DNA of 44,342 nucleotides. Source: an uncultured Paenalcaligenes sp. GTDB taxonomy: Bacteria; Pseudomonadota; Gammaproteobacteria; Burkholderiales; Burkholderiaceae_B. Every line of letters begins with the position of its first letter. Within the stretch, counting starts at the first letter, position 1. Under the pieces are notes generated by a model. That model was not told the origin of the DNA. It did not search any database and saw nothing but the letters and a program-made list of their open reading frames with translations. Shown one piece after another: positions 1 to 7,572 of the stretch. Location of the stretch: positions 1-44,342 of the forward strand of contig CANROS010000006.1 of NCBI GenBank assembly GCA_947632305.1, read 5' to 3'. The position numbers were made by a program, and so were the translations under genes.

Positions 1-45
1 TGTATGTAGGCATAGAATTTTTTATTTATTTTGGGAGTCTTAGAC

Positions 46-570
46 ATCGCAACCGAAAAGAAACATCGCACCAACGGCGAGATCCGTGTTAATGAAGTGC
101 GACTCATTGGTATTGAGGGTGAACAGCTTGGCATCGTTAAGCTAGCTCAGGCATTAGAAATGGCTGAAGAAAATGAGGTCGACTTGGTGGAAATTGCACC
201 CAGTGCAGCGCCACCTGTATGTCGTCTCATGGATTATGGCAAGTTCCGTTATCAGGAACAAAAACGTCAACAAGAAGCCAGAGCCAAGCAAAAAGTGATT
301 CAAATCAAAGAGGTGAAGTTCCGTCCTGCGACGGATGATGGCGATTACAATGTAAAACTACGTAATGTGCGCCGTTTCATCGAAGATGGGGATAAAGTCA
401 AAGTGTCACTACGTTTTAGAGGGCGCGAAATGGCTCACCAAGAGCTAGGTATGCGTGTTTTAGAGCGTGTACGTGATGACGTAGAGGAAATTTGCCAGGT
501 TGAATCTTTCCCTCGTTTGGAAGGACGTCAAATGGTGATGGTGCTTGCGCCGCGCAAAAAAGCGGTCTAA
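46..570 (+). CDS. infC: Translation initiation factor IF-3, AUC start codon
   Basis: IF-3 binds the 30S subunit, checks the start codon and initiator tRNA and prevents early 50S joining. The 174-aa protein has the classic N-terminal stretch ending NGEIRV, the DLVEI linker and the C-terminal domain containing [10 protein letters not shown] place the start at ATC 46-48 because GGGAG (33-37) lies eight bases before it and the protein then begins IATEKKHR, as in relatives. A TTG at 31 is in frame, but it lies at the Shine-Dalgarno sequence. Rare AUU/AUC starts are known in infC, where they let IF-3 repress its own translation. A hairpin terminator follows. Unusually, rpmI-rplT do not follow directly. 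Confidence 0.95.
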   Translation: MATEKKHRTNGEIRVNEVRLIGIEGEQLGIVKLAQALEMAEENEVDLVEIAPSAAPPVCRLMDYGKFRYQEQKRQQEARAKQKVIQIKEVKFRPATDDGDYNVKLRNVRRFIEDGDKVKVSLRFRGREMAHQELGMRVLERVRDDVEEICQVESFPRLEGRQMVMVLAPRKKAV

Positions 571-597
571 TTCTTAATTACGTCTGCTACTTTACTG

Positions 598-632
598 CCC
601 CTTCGCGACTTAGGTTGCGAAGGGGTTTATTT
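598..632 (+). terminator. Rho-independent terminator after infC
   Basis: The 9-bp arms CCCCTTCGC (598-606) and GCGAAGGGG (617-625) extend inward by GAC/GTT around a TTAG loop. They are followed by TTTATTT. It lies 28 bases after the infC stop and separates infC from gshB, although the U-tract is short and may leak. Confidence 0.75.
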
Positions 633-646
633 CGGGAGTCTCCATC

Positions 647-1609
647 ATGCACGTTTTATTTATCATTGATCCATTGCCGTCGCTATCTGCCTATAAAGAT
701 ACTTCTGTGGCAATGATGCGGGCCTTAATTGCACAGCAGCATACGATAAGTGTGGCTTTGCAAACGGATTTATACCTAGACCAAGGTCGCGTCAAGACTG
801 TAGCGCAGCCCATTAGCATCGATCCTCAAGCCAATTTGCATACTAAGTCTTGGTGGGCAGAAACGGGTGCAGCGTTGGATGTAGAGCTAAATCACTTTAG
901 CGCTGTCATTATGCGCAAAGATCCTCCTTTTGATATGGAGTATTTTTATTCAACGCACCTGTTAAGTTTTGCGCAAGAGCAAGGGGCTAAAGTATTTAAC
1001 ACGGGCGCAGCCTTGCGCAACCATCCGGAAAAGCTCGCCATTACTGAATTTCCTGAATTCACGCCGCCCACTTTAGTGACGCGTGATATGCAGCGTATTC
1101 GTGCTTTTCACCAAGAGTACAAAGATGTGATTGTGAAGCCGCTAGATGGCATGGGGGGTATGGGTATCTTCCGTATGCGCGAGGGTGAAGTTAACGTGGG
1201 CGCTATTTTAGAGACGTTGAGCAAAGACGGTGCTGAGACGTTGATGGTGCAGCGCTACATTCCTGAAATTACGGCTGGAGACAAACGTATCCTTATTATT
1301 AATGGCGAGCCTGTGCCTTATTGTTTAGCGCGTATCCCTTTGGCGGGCGAAACCAGAGGTAATTTGGCTGCTGGGGGGCGTGGTGTGGCTCAGCCCTTAA
1401 GCGAACGTGATTGGCATATCGCTAAAACTGTGGCCCCTAAATTGGTTGAGCGGGGTTTGTTTTTAGTGGGTTTGGATGTGATTGGTGACTATATCACCGA
1501 GATCAATGTGACGAGTCCTACTTGTTTTGTGGAAATCACAGAGCAGACCGATTGCAATGTGGGTGATTTATTCGCACAAGCATTAAGTGATGTGGTAATC
1601 AATGGTTAA
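647..1609 (+). CDS. gshB: Glutathione synthetase
   Basis: GshB joins gamma-glutamylcysteine and glycine with ATP to make glutathione in the cytoplasm. The 320-aa length matches the bacterial family (about 315). The ATP-grasp core is visible as VKPLDGMGGMGIFR, and the C-terminal metal and ATP site includes TEINVTSPT. GGGAG at 634-638 supports the ATG at 647. The 3' end overlaps the next gene by 8 bp, so translation is probably coupled to the phosphotransferase genes. gshA, the previous step, is not in the window. Linkage of gshB to EIIA-HPr-EI is familiar in betaproteobacteria. Its position directly after infC is not, as far as I recall. Confidence 0.95.
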   Translation: MHVLFIIDPLPSLSAYKDTSVAMMRALIAQQHTISVALQTDLYLDQGRVKTVAQPISIDPQANLHTKSWWAETGAALDVELNHFSAVIMRKDPPFDMEYFYSTHLLSFAQEQGAKVFNTGAALRNHPEKLAITEFPEFTPPTLVTRDMQRIRAFHQEYKDVIVKPLDGMGGMGIFRMREGEVNVGAILETLSKDGAETLMVQRYIPEITAGDKRILIINGEPVPYCLARIPLAGETRGNLAAGGRGVAQPLSERDWHIAKTVAPKLVERGLFLVGLDVIGDYITEINVTSPTCFVEITEQTDCNVGDLFAQALSDVVING

Positions 1610-2015
1610 TGGCTCAAACGTTGCGGTGGTTTTGGTCACGCATGCTCCTTTGGGCCAAGCGTTATATGCTTGCGCTGAGCATGTGTTGCAAAGTGAGCCC
1701 GCCTTAATGGTGGCTGATATTTTACCGGACGATCTACCGCAACCCTGGGTGAAAAAGCTGGTCAAGAAAATCGCAGATTTGGGAGCCCGAGATGTGCTGC
1801 TATTCTGCGATTTATATGGTTCTACCCCTTATCATATTGCGACTGATGTGCAACGTAAGCTTTCCCTAAGAGGGATGTGTGTGCATGTTATGTCTGGCGT
1901 GAATGTTGGTATGGTGCTCAAGGCACTCACAGATCCTACGCCTGAGCTAGAAAATTTGGTGACGAACATACTTGCCGCAACAACTAGAGGGATTGTGCAT
2001 CAGTCCCCGACGTAA
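1602..2015 (+). CDS. PTS mannose-family EIIA domain protein
   Basis: This 137-aa cytoplasmic protein is a single EIIA domain of the mannose/sorbose family. The phosphorylated histidine is H14 in VLVTHAPLG, and the family DLYGSTP motif follows near the middle. It should accept phosphate from HPr. No EIIB, EIIC or EIID gene is present nearby, so in this context it probably signals rather than transports sugar, as proposed for the similar incomplete PTS of other betaproteobacteria. It overlaps gshB by 8 bp and lies 11 bp before ptsH. Identification is firm; the target of its signalling cannot be read from sequence. Confidence 0.92.
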   Translation: MVNGSNVAVVLVTHAPLGQALYACAEHVLQSEPALMVADILPDDLPQPWVKKLVKKIADLGARDVLLFCDLYGSTPYHIATDVQRKLSLRGMCVHVMSGVNVGMVLKALTDPTPELENLVTNILAATTRGIVHQSPT

Positions 2016-2026
2016 TCGTAAATATT

Positions 2027-2296
2027 ATGCCTTCAATAGAAATAGAAATTACCAATAAATTGGGTTTACATGCTCGAGCTGCTGCTAAATTGACTAAGTT
2101 AGCGGGTCAATTTAAAAGCGATATATATATTGCTAGAGCAGATAAGCGTGTTAATGCAAAAAGTATCATGGGAGTTATGATGCTGGCAGCAGGGCTTGGG
2201 GTAACAGTAAAACTCGATGCAGAGGGTGAGGATGCTGACGAGGCATTGACTGCTTTGGCCAACCTATTTGCTAATAAATTCGATGAAGAGCAATAA
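2027..2296 (+). CDS. ptsH: Phosphocarrier protein HPr
   Basis: HPr carries phosphate from Enzyme I to EIIA proteins. The 89-aa protein has the active histidine at H15 (GLHARAA) and a serine at the canonical position S46 in NAKSIMG. S46 is the residue that HPr kinase/phosphorylase modifies in organisms that have HprK, so a second regulatory phosphorylation is possible, although hprK is not in the window. It lies between the EIIA gene and ptsI, only 6 bp from ptsI, which indicates one operon. Confidence 0.96.
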   Translation: MPSIEIEITNKLGLHARAAAKLTKLAGQFKSDIYIARADKRVNAKSIMGVMMLAAGLGVTVKLDAEGEDADEALTALANLFANKFDEEQ

Positions 2297-2302
2297 CGTT
2301 TT

Positions 2303-4048
2303 ATGACTCAAACGGACTTTTCAACTGCGATGTGGACCTTAGCAGGGCAGGGCGTGGTCAATGGGTATGCCATAGGTAAAGCGGCGGTAATGGGGGCTGC
2401 TGCCTTAGAGGTGGCTCATTATTACATTGATGCCGAGGCGGCTGAGGCGGAGTGCACCAGATTGCATAAAGCCATGGATCAGGCGCGTGAAGACTTAGAG
2501 CTTATCGCGCAGCAGCTGCCTGCGGATGCACCGCTTGAGATTGTGCCGGTCTTAGAGGTGCATCGTCTTTTGTTGGATGATCCCATGCTTAGGTTGCAAA
2601 GCAGCGCTTATATTACCGAGCGTTTATATAATGCAGAGTGGGCTTTGACGACTCAAGGGCAAAATTTAGCGGCTCAATTTGAGCAAATTGAAGACCCTTA
2701 TTTGCGTGAGCGCAGCGCTGATATCCGACAAGTCATAGAACGTGTTTTGCTGATATTGAATGGGCAGCCAGCCGTGCAGCAGGAGCTGGCTTTGCATGCA
2801 GAGGCCCAAGACGGTGGGTTGATTGTAGTGGCCCGCGACATTTCTCCTGCTGACATGCTGCGTTTGCGCAAGATACGATTTTCTGCTTTTTTGACGGATT
2901 TGGGCGGCCCCACTTCACATACCGCTATTGTGGCACGCAGCATGAATATTCCTGCCATAGTGGGTTTAGGGGATTTGCGCCGGATGGTGCGTGATGGCGA
3001 TATGCTGATTGTGGATGGATTTAAGGGGGTGGTGATTGTGAACCCCCCTGAGGCTATCTTGCAGGAATACCGCAAATTGCGGGCTGAACACCTAGGGCAG
3101 CGCGAGCAGTTGGCTCAATTGCGCGATACGCCTGCGGTAACCCTGGACGGGGTGTCTATACAGCTTGAGGCAAATATTGAGCTTCCTGACGAGGCGCAGG
3201 CGGCTTTTGAGGCGGGCGCTGATGGCATAGGGTTGTTTCGCAGTGAGTTTTTGTTTATGGGGCGTTCCACGCTACCTACGGAGCAAGAGCAGTTCGAAGC
3301 GTATTCGACCGTAGTGCAGGCGATGCAAGGGCGCCCGGTGACGATTCGTACTTTGGATTTGGGTTCAGATAAGACTCTGGATGGTGAAAAAACAGTGGCG
3401 ACAAACCCAGCCTTGGGTCTGCGGGCCGTGCGCTATTGTTTAACTCGTCCTGAGTTGTTTAAAACTCAATTGCGAGCTTTGTTGCGTGCTTCTCAGTTTG
3501 GCTTAGTGAGAGTTTTAATTCCTATGATCTCTTCTATGGGCGAAGTGAAAGCGGTGCGTCACGCTTTAGAGCTGGCTGAGCATAGTTTGCGTAACGAAGG
3601 GGTGAAAGGGGCCTTTAATTATGAGCTTGGGGCCATGGTTGAGGTGCCAGCTATTGCTATAGCCATAGAGCCATTTGCTCAGAATTTAGATTTTTTATCT
3701 ATAGGCACTAATGATTTAATTCAGTATGTTTTGGCTGTAGATCGAACGGATGCGGAAGTCGCTGGGCTGTATGACCCAATGCATCCAGCCGTGTTGCGCT
3801 TGATTGCACACACCATTAATCGGGCTGAAAATTATGGTAAGCCTGTCTCTGTGTGTGGTGAAATGGCTGGGGATGCGCAATTAACGAATATGCTGCTAGG
3901 GCTGGGGTTGCGTTGTTTTTCTATGCCAGCATCACAGATAGCGTTAGTTAAACAAGAGGTTTTAAAAGCGCATTCAGTGGCGTTACGTCGCAAAGTGGCT
4001 GCAGCTTTAAATAGGGCTGAGCGAGTTGATTTGCAAAAACTGAACTAA
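2303..4048 (+). CDS. ptsI: PTS Enzyme I, phosphoenolpyruvate-protein phosphotransferase
   Basis: Enzyme I takes phosphate from phosphoenolpyruvate onto a histidine and passes it to HPr. The active histidine is H206 in GGPTSHTAIVARS. The C-terminal PEP-binding barrel shows FRSEFLF, TLDLGSDK, SIGTNDL and the late cysteine in VCGEMAGD. The 581-aa length is typical. It is the last gene of the gshB-EIIA-HPr-EI unit. No clear terminator with a U-tract follows; a weak TTAGG/CCTAA hairpin lies around 4070-4095. Confidence 0.96.
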   Translation: MTQTDFSTAMWTLAGQGVVNGYAIGKAAVMGAAALEVAHYYIDAEAAEAECTRLHKAMDQAREDLELIAQQLPADAPLEIVPVLEVHRLLLDDPMLRLQSSAYITERLYNAEWALTTQGQNLAAQFEQIEDPYLRERSADIRQVIERVLLILNGQPAVQQELALHAEAQDGGLIVVARDISPADMLRLRKIRFSAFLTDLGGPTSHTAIVARSMNIPAIVGLGDLRRMVRDGDMLIVDGFKGVVIVNPPEAILQEYRKLRAEHLGQREQLAQLRDTPAVTLDGVSIQLEANIELPDEAQAAFEAGADGIGLFRSEFLFMGRSTLPTEQEQFEAYSTVVQAMQGRPVTIRTLDLGSDKTLDGEKTVATNPALGLRAVRYCLTRPELFKTQLRALLRASQFGLVRVLIPMISSMGEVKAVRHALELAEHSLRNEGVKGAFNYELGAMVEVPAIAIAIEPFAQNLDFLSIGTNDLIQYVLAVDRTDAEVAGLYDPMHPAVLRLIAHTINRAENYGKPVSVCGEMAGDAQLTNMLLGLGLRCFSMPASQIALVKQEVLKAHSVALRRKVAAALNRAERVDLQKLN

Positions 4049-4159
4049 TGAGCACACAATATGCTGTTATTAGGTCTATGGGTGATGGCCTAAATGTAAC
4101 GAAAAAAGCAATTCGTATCGTTGAAAGCAGATAAACCCCATTAAACATAAAAAACATTC

Positions 4160-4205
4160 GTGTTTACACTTACAATGTTACGGTTCGGATACGTGTGTTT
4201 ACACT
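4160..4205. repeat. Two copies of GTGTTTACACT, operator-like
   Basis: The 11-mer GTGTTTACACT occurs at 4160-4170 and at 4195-4205, 35 bp start to start. Each copy is nearly palindromic (GTGT and ACAC arms around TT). Both lie in the 247-bp gap between ptsI and the lipoprotein gene, upstream of its likely promoter. A repeated palindromic word at this position looks like a transcription-factor site, but the factor is unknown. Confidence 0.45.
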
Positions 4206-4212
4206 AGGTTGC

Positions 4213-4240
4213 TTGCGTCCGATGTAGAGGTGGTTAGAAT
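4213..4240 (+). promoter_or_regulatory. Candidate promoter for the lipoprotein gene
   Basis: TTGCGT (4213-4218) and TAGAAT (4235-4240) are separated by 16 bp, giving a plausible sigma-70 promoter about 50 bp upstream of the ATG at 4296. The rest of the 4049-4295 gap holds the two GTGTTTACACT words and no gene that I can see. Confidence 0.4.
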
Positions 4241-4295
4241 TAATTGTAACAAGGGCCTGATCAAGGCACCTGCTGGTTTTATTAAAAGGAATGAT

Positions 4296-4787
4296 ATGAA
4301 AAAGACACGCTTATCCCTTGCTATTTTGGCTTCATTTTCTGTGGCTCTGTTGGCTGCTTGCTCTGAGGATAGCAAAGACACAGCGCAGCCAGCTCCTGCT
4401 CCAGTGGTAGAGACACCAGCAGCAACGCCGGCACCGGCTCCCGTACCTGCTCCTACACCTACTCAAATGGAAGTAGAAGCTGAGGAGTTCAAAACGGATA
4501 CTCGAGAAGCAGCACAAGATGCAAAAGAGGACACTCAAAAAGCAGCTGAAGACCTAAAGGAAAAAGCTGAAGAGTTAAAAGAGGACTCTAAAGACGGCGC
4601 TGAAGATGCAAAAGAAAGCATCAAAGAGCGTGCAGAAGAGATTAAAGATAAAGCAGCTGAGTTAGCTGATAAAGTAGCTGACGACGCTTCCCATGCAGCT
4701 ACGGCCACTAATGATGCAATTAAAGAAGCCGCTGCTAAGGCAGATGAGGCGATTCAAAACGCGATTGGCGGTGACAAAGCCGAGTAA
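4296..4787 (+). CDS. Lipoprotein with charged amphipathic helical repeats
   Basis: Family not recognised. The 163-aa precursor has a signal peptide ending in the lipobox LLAAC, with lipidation expected at C22. A Pro/Ala-rich tether follows (about 29-56). The rest, to the end, is almost free of aromatic residues and dense in Ala, Lys, Glu and Asp. It has spaced repeats such as EDLKEKAEELKED and ERAEEIKDKAAEL, which predict a long amphipathic helix or coiled coil like apolipoproteins or LEA proteins. An envelope stress or spacer role is possible but not shown. The ATG at 4296 is chosen because AAAAGGA precedes it and the signal peptide begins there. A terminator follows. Confidence 0.8.
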   Translation: MKKTRLSLAILASFSVALLAACSEDSKDTAQPAPAPVVETPAATPAPAPVPAPTPTQMEVEAEEFKTDTREAAQDAKEDTQKAAEDLKEKAEELKEDSKDGAEDAKESIKERAEEIKDKAAELADKVADDASHAATATNDAIKEAAAKADEAIQNAIGGDKAE

Positions 4788-4811
4788 AAAGCGTTGCTTC
4801 TAGGTTTTATT

Positions 4812-4835
4812 AAGCCGCCGTTGTGCGGCTTTTTT
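4812..4835 (+). terminator. Terminator after the lipoprotein gene
   Basis: The arms AAGCCGC (4812-4818) and GCGGCTT (4825-4831) enclose a 6-base loop and run into TTTTTT. Confidence 0.85.
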
Positions 4836-4872
4836 GTTTAAACTAGTGGTGTTAATAGAAAGGAGAAGGATC

Positions 4873-5136
4873 ATGAGCTCACGTAATGATATTTTTAGTC
4901 AGTTACAGCAAAACGTTTCAGATTTAATTGCTAATAGTCCTGCGGCAGATTTAGAAAAAAACCTCAAGGCGTTTATGGGGCAAACCTTTAATCGTATGGA
5001 TTTGCTCACGCGCGACGAGTTTGATACTCAGGTTGCCTTGTTAGAGCGAGCCTTGGCTCGTGTAGCGGCTCTAGAGCACCGAGTTCAAGAGTTAGAGCTT
5101 AAACTGGCGCAACAACAGCCTCAAGCAGAGTCCTAA
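4873..5136 (+). CDS. ubiK: UbiK-type accessory factor (YqiC/BMFP family)
   Basis: This 87-aa protein matches the YqiC/BMFP family, which includes E. coli UbiK, an accessory factor that helps the ubiquinone-making UbiJ complex work in aerobic cells. Visible features are the central FNRMDLLTRDEFD segment and a C-terminal coiled coil (ALEHRVQELELKL) used for trimer formation. The start is the ATG at 4873, preceded by AAAGGAGAAGG. An in-frame upstream codon at 4834 lies in the previous terminator and is rejected. A terminator follows before comM. Confidence 0.85.
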   Translation: MSSRNDIFSQLQQNVSDLIANSPAADLEKNLKAFMGQTFNRMDLLTRDEFDTQVALLERALARVAALEHRVQELELKLAQQQPQAES

Positions 5137-5173
5137 CTACGTAGTACTCCTCTTGGATCTAACTAGCACCTTT

Positions 5174-5210
5174 ATGCCGTAACACTTTTTGTTTTACGGC
5201 ATACTTTTTT
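5174..5210 (+). terminator. Terminator between ubiK and comM
   Basis: The arms ATGCCGTAA (5174-5182) and TTACGGCAT (5194-5202) form a 9-bp stem with an 11-base loop and are followed by ACTTTTTT. Confidence 0.8.
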
Positions 5211-5232
5211 AAAAAGACAAAAAGGGCGTGCT

Positions 5233-6765
5233 ATGAGTTTGGCTATATTAAATAGTGGAGTACTGTTAGGGGTTGAGATGATCCCGGTCCGAGTCGAGGT
5301 CCATGTGGGGTCTGGGTTGCCTAGCTTTACGGTAGTGGGCATGCCGGATACGGGGGTGAGGGAAAGTCGTGAACGAGTTCGAGCCGCTATTATCAATAGT
5401 GGTTTTAGTTTTCCTGTAGCGCGGATTACGGTGAATTTGGCTCCGGCTGACTTGCCTAAGGACTCAGGTCGCTTTGATTTGGCGATTGCCCTAGGCGTGC
5501 TTTTGGCATCGGGGCAGTTAGCGACAAAGCAAGCAGAGACAGAGCCGCCTTGTTTAGAGAATTACTTTTTTGCAGGCGAGCTTTCTCTTACGGGGGCGGT
5601 GGTGGCGGTAACGGGCTCTTTGGCGTTGGCTTGCGGTGTGCGACAGCAATTGCCACATAAAACCTTAGTGTTGCCTACAGAGTCTGCACGCTTGGCCGCC
5701 TATGTACCAGACTTGTCTGTGCTGGCTGTGCAAAGTCTTTATGAAGCAACGCAAATTTTGTGTGGCTATGAAGAGGCAGAGCTTATGCCACGGGGGCTGC
5801 CGCCTTTGGTTGCATCGATGCCGTTTTGTATGTCAGAGGTTGTAGGGCAGCTTCAGGCGAGATTGGCTTTGGAAATAGCGGCGGCAGGCGGACATAGTCT
5901 TTTGTTTTGTGGGCCGCCGGGTGTGGGTAAAAGCATGTTGGCACAGCGTTTACCGAGTCTGTTGCCTGAATTGCCGCTTCAGCAACAGTTAGAAGTGGCT
6001 GTTTTGCATCAAATGGGGAACCATACCGATCAAAATTTTGCTTTAACGGCTACGCCGCCTTATAGGGCGCCTCATCATTCGTGTACCGTGCCGGCGATGG
6101 TGGGTGGTGGGCGTTATATTCGCCCCGGAGAAATTAGCCTAGCGCATTATGGCGTGTTATTTATGGATGAGTTTCCTGAGTTTGAGAGGCGCGTTTTAGA
6201 GTCCTTGCGTGAGCCGTTGGAAAGCGGTGAAATTTTCATTGCGCGTGCGAATCAGCGCAGTCGCTTTCCTGCGCAGTTCCAGTTGGTTGCCGCGATGAAC
6301 CCGTGTCCTTGTGGTTATTTAGGGCATGCGCAGCGCACTTGCCGCTGTACAGCGGATCAGGTCACTAAGTACAGAAATAAATTGTCAGGCCCTTTGTTGG
6401 ATCGCATCGATTTGCATGTCTGGTTACCGTTCGAGGTGACGGATTTTTCTGCTCAGCCACGAGCAGAGGGCTCTGGCTCTATTCGAGATAGAGTTGAGCA
6501 AGCTCGGCATAGGCAGCAGCACAGGCAGGGTTGCTTAAATGCGCAGTTGCGAGGCGAACAATTAACGCAACATATGCAGTTAAGCGCTGTGGCGCAACAG
6601 CTGCTTTTACGAGCTGTACAGAAATGGGGCTGGTCGTTGCGGGTGGTGCAGCGTCTGCAGCGTATTGGTAGAACTATTGCTGATTTGGCTCAAAGTCCTG
6701 AGGTAACAGAGGAACATGTGGCGTTGGCCATGCAGTTTAGGGAGCAAAACGAGCCTAAAGCCTAG
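5233..6765 (+). CDS. comM: YifB/ComM family AAA+ ATPase
   Basis: ComM is a hexameric helicase that extends branch migration when naturally taken-up DNA recombines into the chromosome. The 510-aa protein has the N-terminal ChlI-like domain (VRVEVHVGSGLPSF, VNLAPADLPKDSGRFDLAIA). Its AAA+ Mg-chelatase core carries Walker A GPPGVGKS, Walker B LFMDEFPEF and the cysteine-rich NPCPCGYLG...CRCT motif. Length and motif order are complete, so it looks intact. It stands alone between terminators or promoters. It implies recombination capacity but does not by itself prove natural competence. Confidence 0.93.
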   Translation: MSLAILNSGVLLGVEMIPVRVEVHVGSGLPSFTVVGMPDTGVRESRERVRAAIINSGFSFPVARITVNLAPADLPKDSGRFDLAIALGVLLASGQLATKQAETEPPCLENYFFAGELSLTGAVVAVTGSLALACGVRQQLPHKTLVLPTESARLAAYVPDLSVLAVQSLYEATQILCGYEEAELMPRGLPPLVASMPFCMSEVVGQLQARLALEIAAAGGHSLLFCGPPGVGKSMLAQRLPSLLPELPLQQQLEVAVLHQMGNHTDQNFALTATPPYRAPHHSCTVPAMVGGGRYIRPGEISLAHYGVLFMDEFPEFERRVLESLREPLESGEIFIARANQRSRFPAQFQLVAAMNPCPCGYLGHAQRTCRCTADQVTKYRNKLSGPLLDRIDLHVWLPFEVTDFSAQPRAEGSGSIRDRVEQARHRQQHRQGCLNAQLRGEQLTQHMQLSAVAQQLLLRAVQKWGWSLRVVQRLQRIGRTIADLAQSPEVTEEHVALAMQFREQNEPKA

Positions 6766-6771
6766 TTTTAA

Positions 6772-6800
6772 TGGACAAATTCATTTTTTACTTTTATAAT
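6772..6800 (+). promoter_or_regulatory. Strong sigma-70 promoter for rpmI-rplT
   Basis: TGGACA (6772-6777) and a perfect TATAAT (6795-6800) have the ideal 17-bp spacer. They begin seven bases after the comM stop. Transcription would start near 6807, leaving a leader of about 115 bases before rpmI. This gives the ribosomal protein genes a promoter independent of infC. Confidence 0.8.
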
Positions 6801-6806
6801 TTTCTT

Positions 6807-6922
6807 TTTATTGGGTTTCATTTACTTAATAAAAAAACAATAAGTGTCTATCGGGTTATTTAAAGCGTAGCTTATCAGTTTTAGTTGCCACCCATGGTCA
6901 CAACTTAATTTTGAGTGTTCTT
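6807..6922 (+). promoter_or_regulatory. Long AU-rich leader of rpmI-rplT, possible L20 control region
   Basis: This noncoding leader is AU-rich and contains a small hairpin with GTTG (6884-6887) pairing with CAAC (6901-6904) around an ACC-CAT-GGT inner stem. L20 represses the rpmI-rplT leader in several bacteria, so a similar role is possible. I cannot match a known L20 leader motif by eye. Confidence 0.3.
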
Positions 6923-7120
6923 ATGCCTAAAATGAAAACAAAGCGTGGCGCAGCCAAACGCTTTCAAGTACGTGGCAGTGGTTCCATCAAGCGTGGTCAG
7001 GCGTTCAAACGTCACATCTTGACCAAGAAAACCACTAAAAACAAACGTCAACTACGTGGTGCTGTAGAAGTTCACAGTGCTGACGTTGCATCCGTTAAAC
7101 AGATGCTTCCTTTTGCTTGA
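6923..7120 (+). CDS. rpmI: 50S ribosomal protein L35
   Basis: This 65-aa basic protein starts [13 protein letters not shown] and contains the L35 signature [14 protein letters not shown]. The ATG at 6923 gives the standard length; a TTG at 6911 in the same frame adds four residues that L35 lacks. The Shine-Dalgarno sequence is weak (GAGTG). It is 15 bp from rplT and is normally preceded by infC, which here lies more than 6 kb upstream. Confidence 0.97.
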   Translation: MPKMKTKRGAAKRFQVRGSGSIKRGQAFKRHILTKKTTKNKRQLRGAVEVHSADVASVKQMLPFA

Positions 7121-7135
7121 TTGGAGTACTAATAC

Positions 7136-7495
7136 ATGTCACGCGTAAAACGTGGGGTTAACGCCCGTGCACGTCACAAAAAAGTTTTAGCCGAAGCCAA
7201 AGGCTTCCGTGGTCGCCGCAGCACCGTATACCGTGTTGCTAAACAGGCGGTAATGAAAGCAGGTCAATACGCTTACCGCGACCGTCGTAATCGCAAGCGC
7301 GTATTCCGTGCTTTGTGGATCACACGTATCAACGCTGCTTGCCGCGAACTTGATCTCACATACAGCCAGTTCATCGCTGGTTTAAACAAAGCTAATATCG
7401 AGCTAGATCGTAAAGTATTGGCAGATATGGCTGTAAACGATAAAGCCGGTTTTGCTGCAGTAGTTGCTCAGGCCAAGACTGCTTTGGCTGCTTAA
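7136..7495 (+). CDS. rplT: 50S ribosomal protein L20
   Basis: L20 binds 23S rRNA early in 50S assembly and often represses its own mRNA. The 119-aa protein begins [15 protein letters not shown] and has the family [17 protein letters not shown] segment and a globular C-terminal domain. GGAGT precedes the ATG. A terminator-like hairpin follows, before pheS. Confidence 0.98.
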   Translation: MSRVKRGVNARARHKKVLAEAKGFRGRRSTVYRVAKQAVMKAGQYAYRDRRNRKRVFRALWITRINAACRELDLTYSQFIAGLNKANIELDRKVLADMAVNDKAGFAAVVAQAKTALAA

Positions 7496-7521
7496 TAAGC
7501 ACAAATCGATTCAGTATGTGT

Positions 7522-7555
7522 ACAAACGGGCTCTCTATAGGGCCCGTTTGTTTTT
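7522..7555 (+). terminator. Terminator or attenuator between rplT and pheS
   Basis: The perfect 10-bp arms ACAAACGGGC (7522-7531) and GCCCGTTTGT (7542-7551) are followed by TTTT. pheS starts only 18 bp later with no separate promoter that I can see, so partial read-through is likely. I found no phenylalanine-rich leader peptide like E. coli pheM. Confidence 0.75.
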
Positions 7556-7572
7556 GGAAATAGACTTTAGAC

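Noticed and set aside
2698-3075. Antisense 125-codon open frame within ptsI
   Set aside because: It lies wholly opposite ptsI, has no ribosome binding site or family resemblance, and is explained by codon bias of the sense gene.
4066-4100. Hairpin after ptsI as a terminator
   Set aside because: TTAGG/CCTAA pairs over only about 5 bp plus wobble and has no U-tract.
4209-4295. Extended N-terminus for the lipoprotein
   Set aside because: It would bury the signal peptide and lipobox; ATG 4296 gives a normal lipoprotein start.
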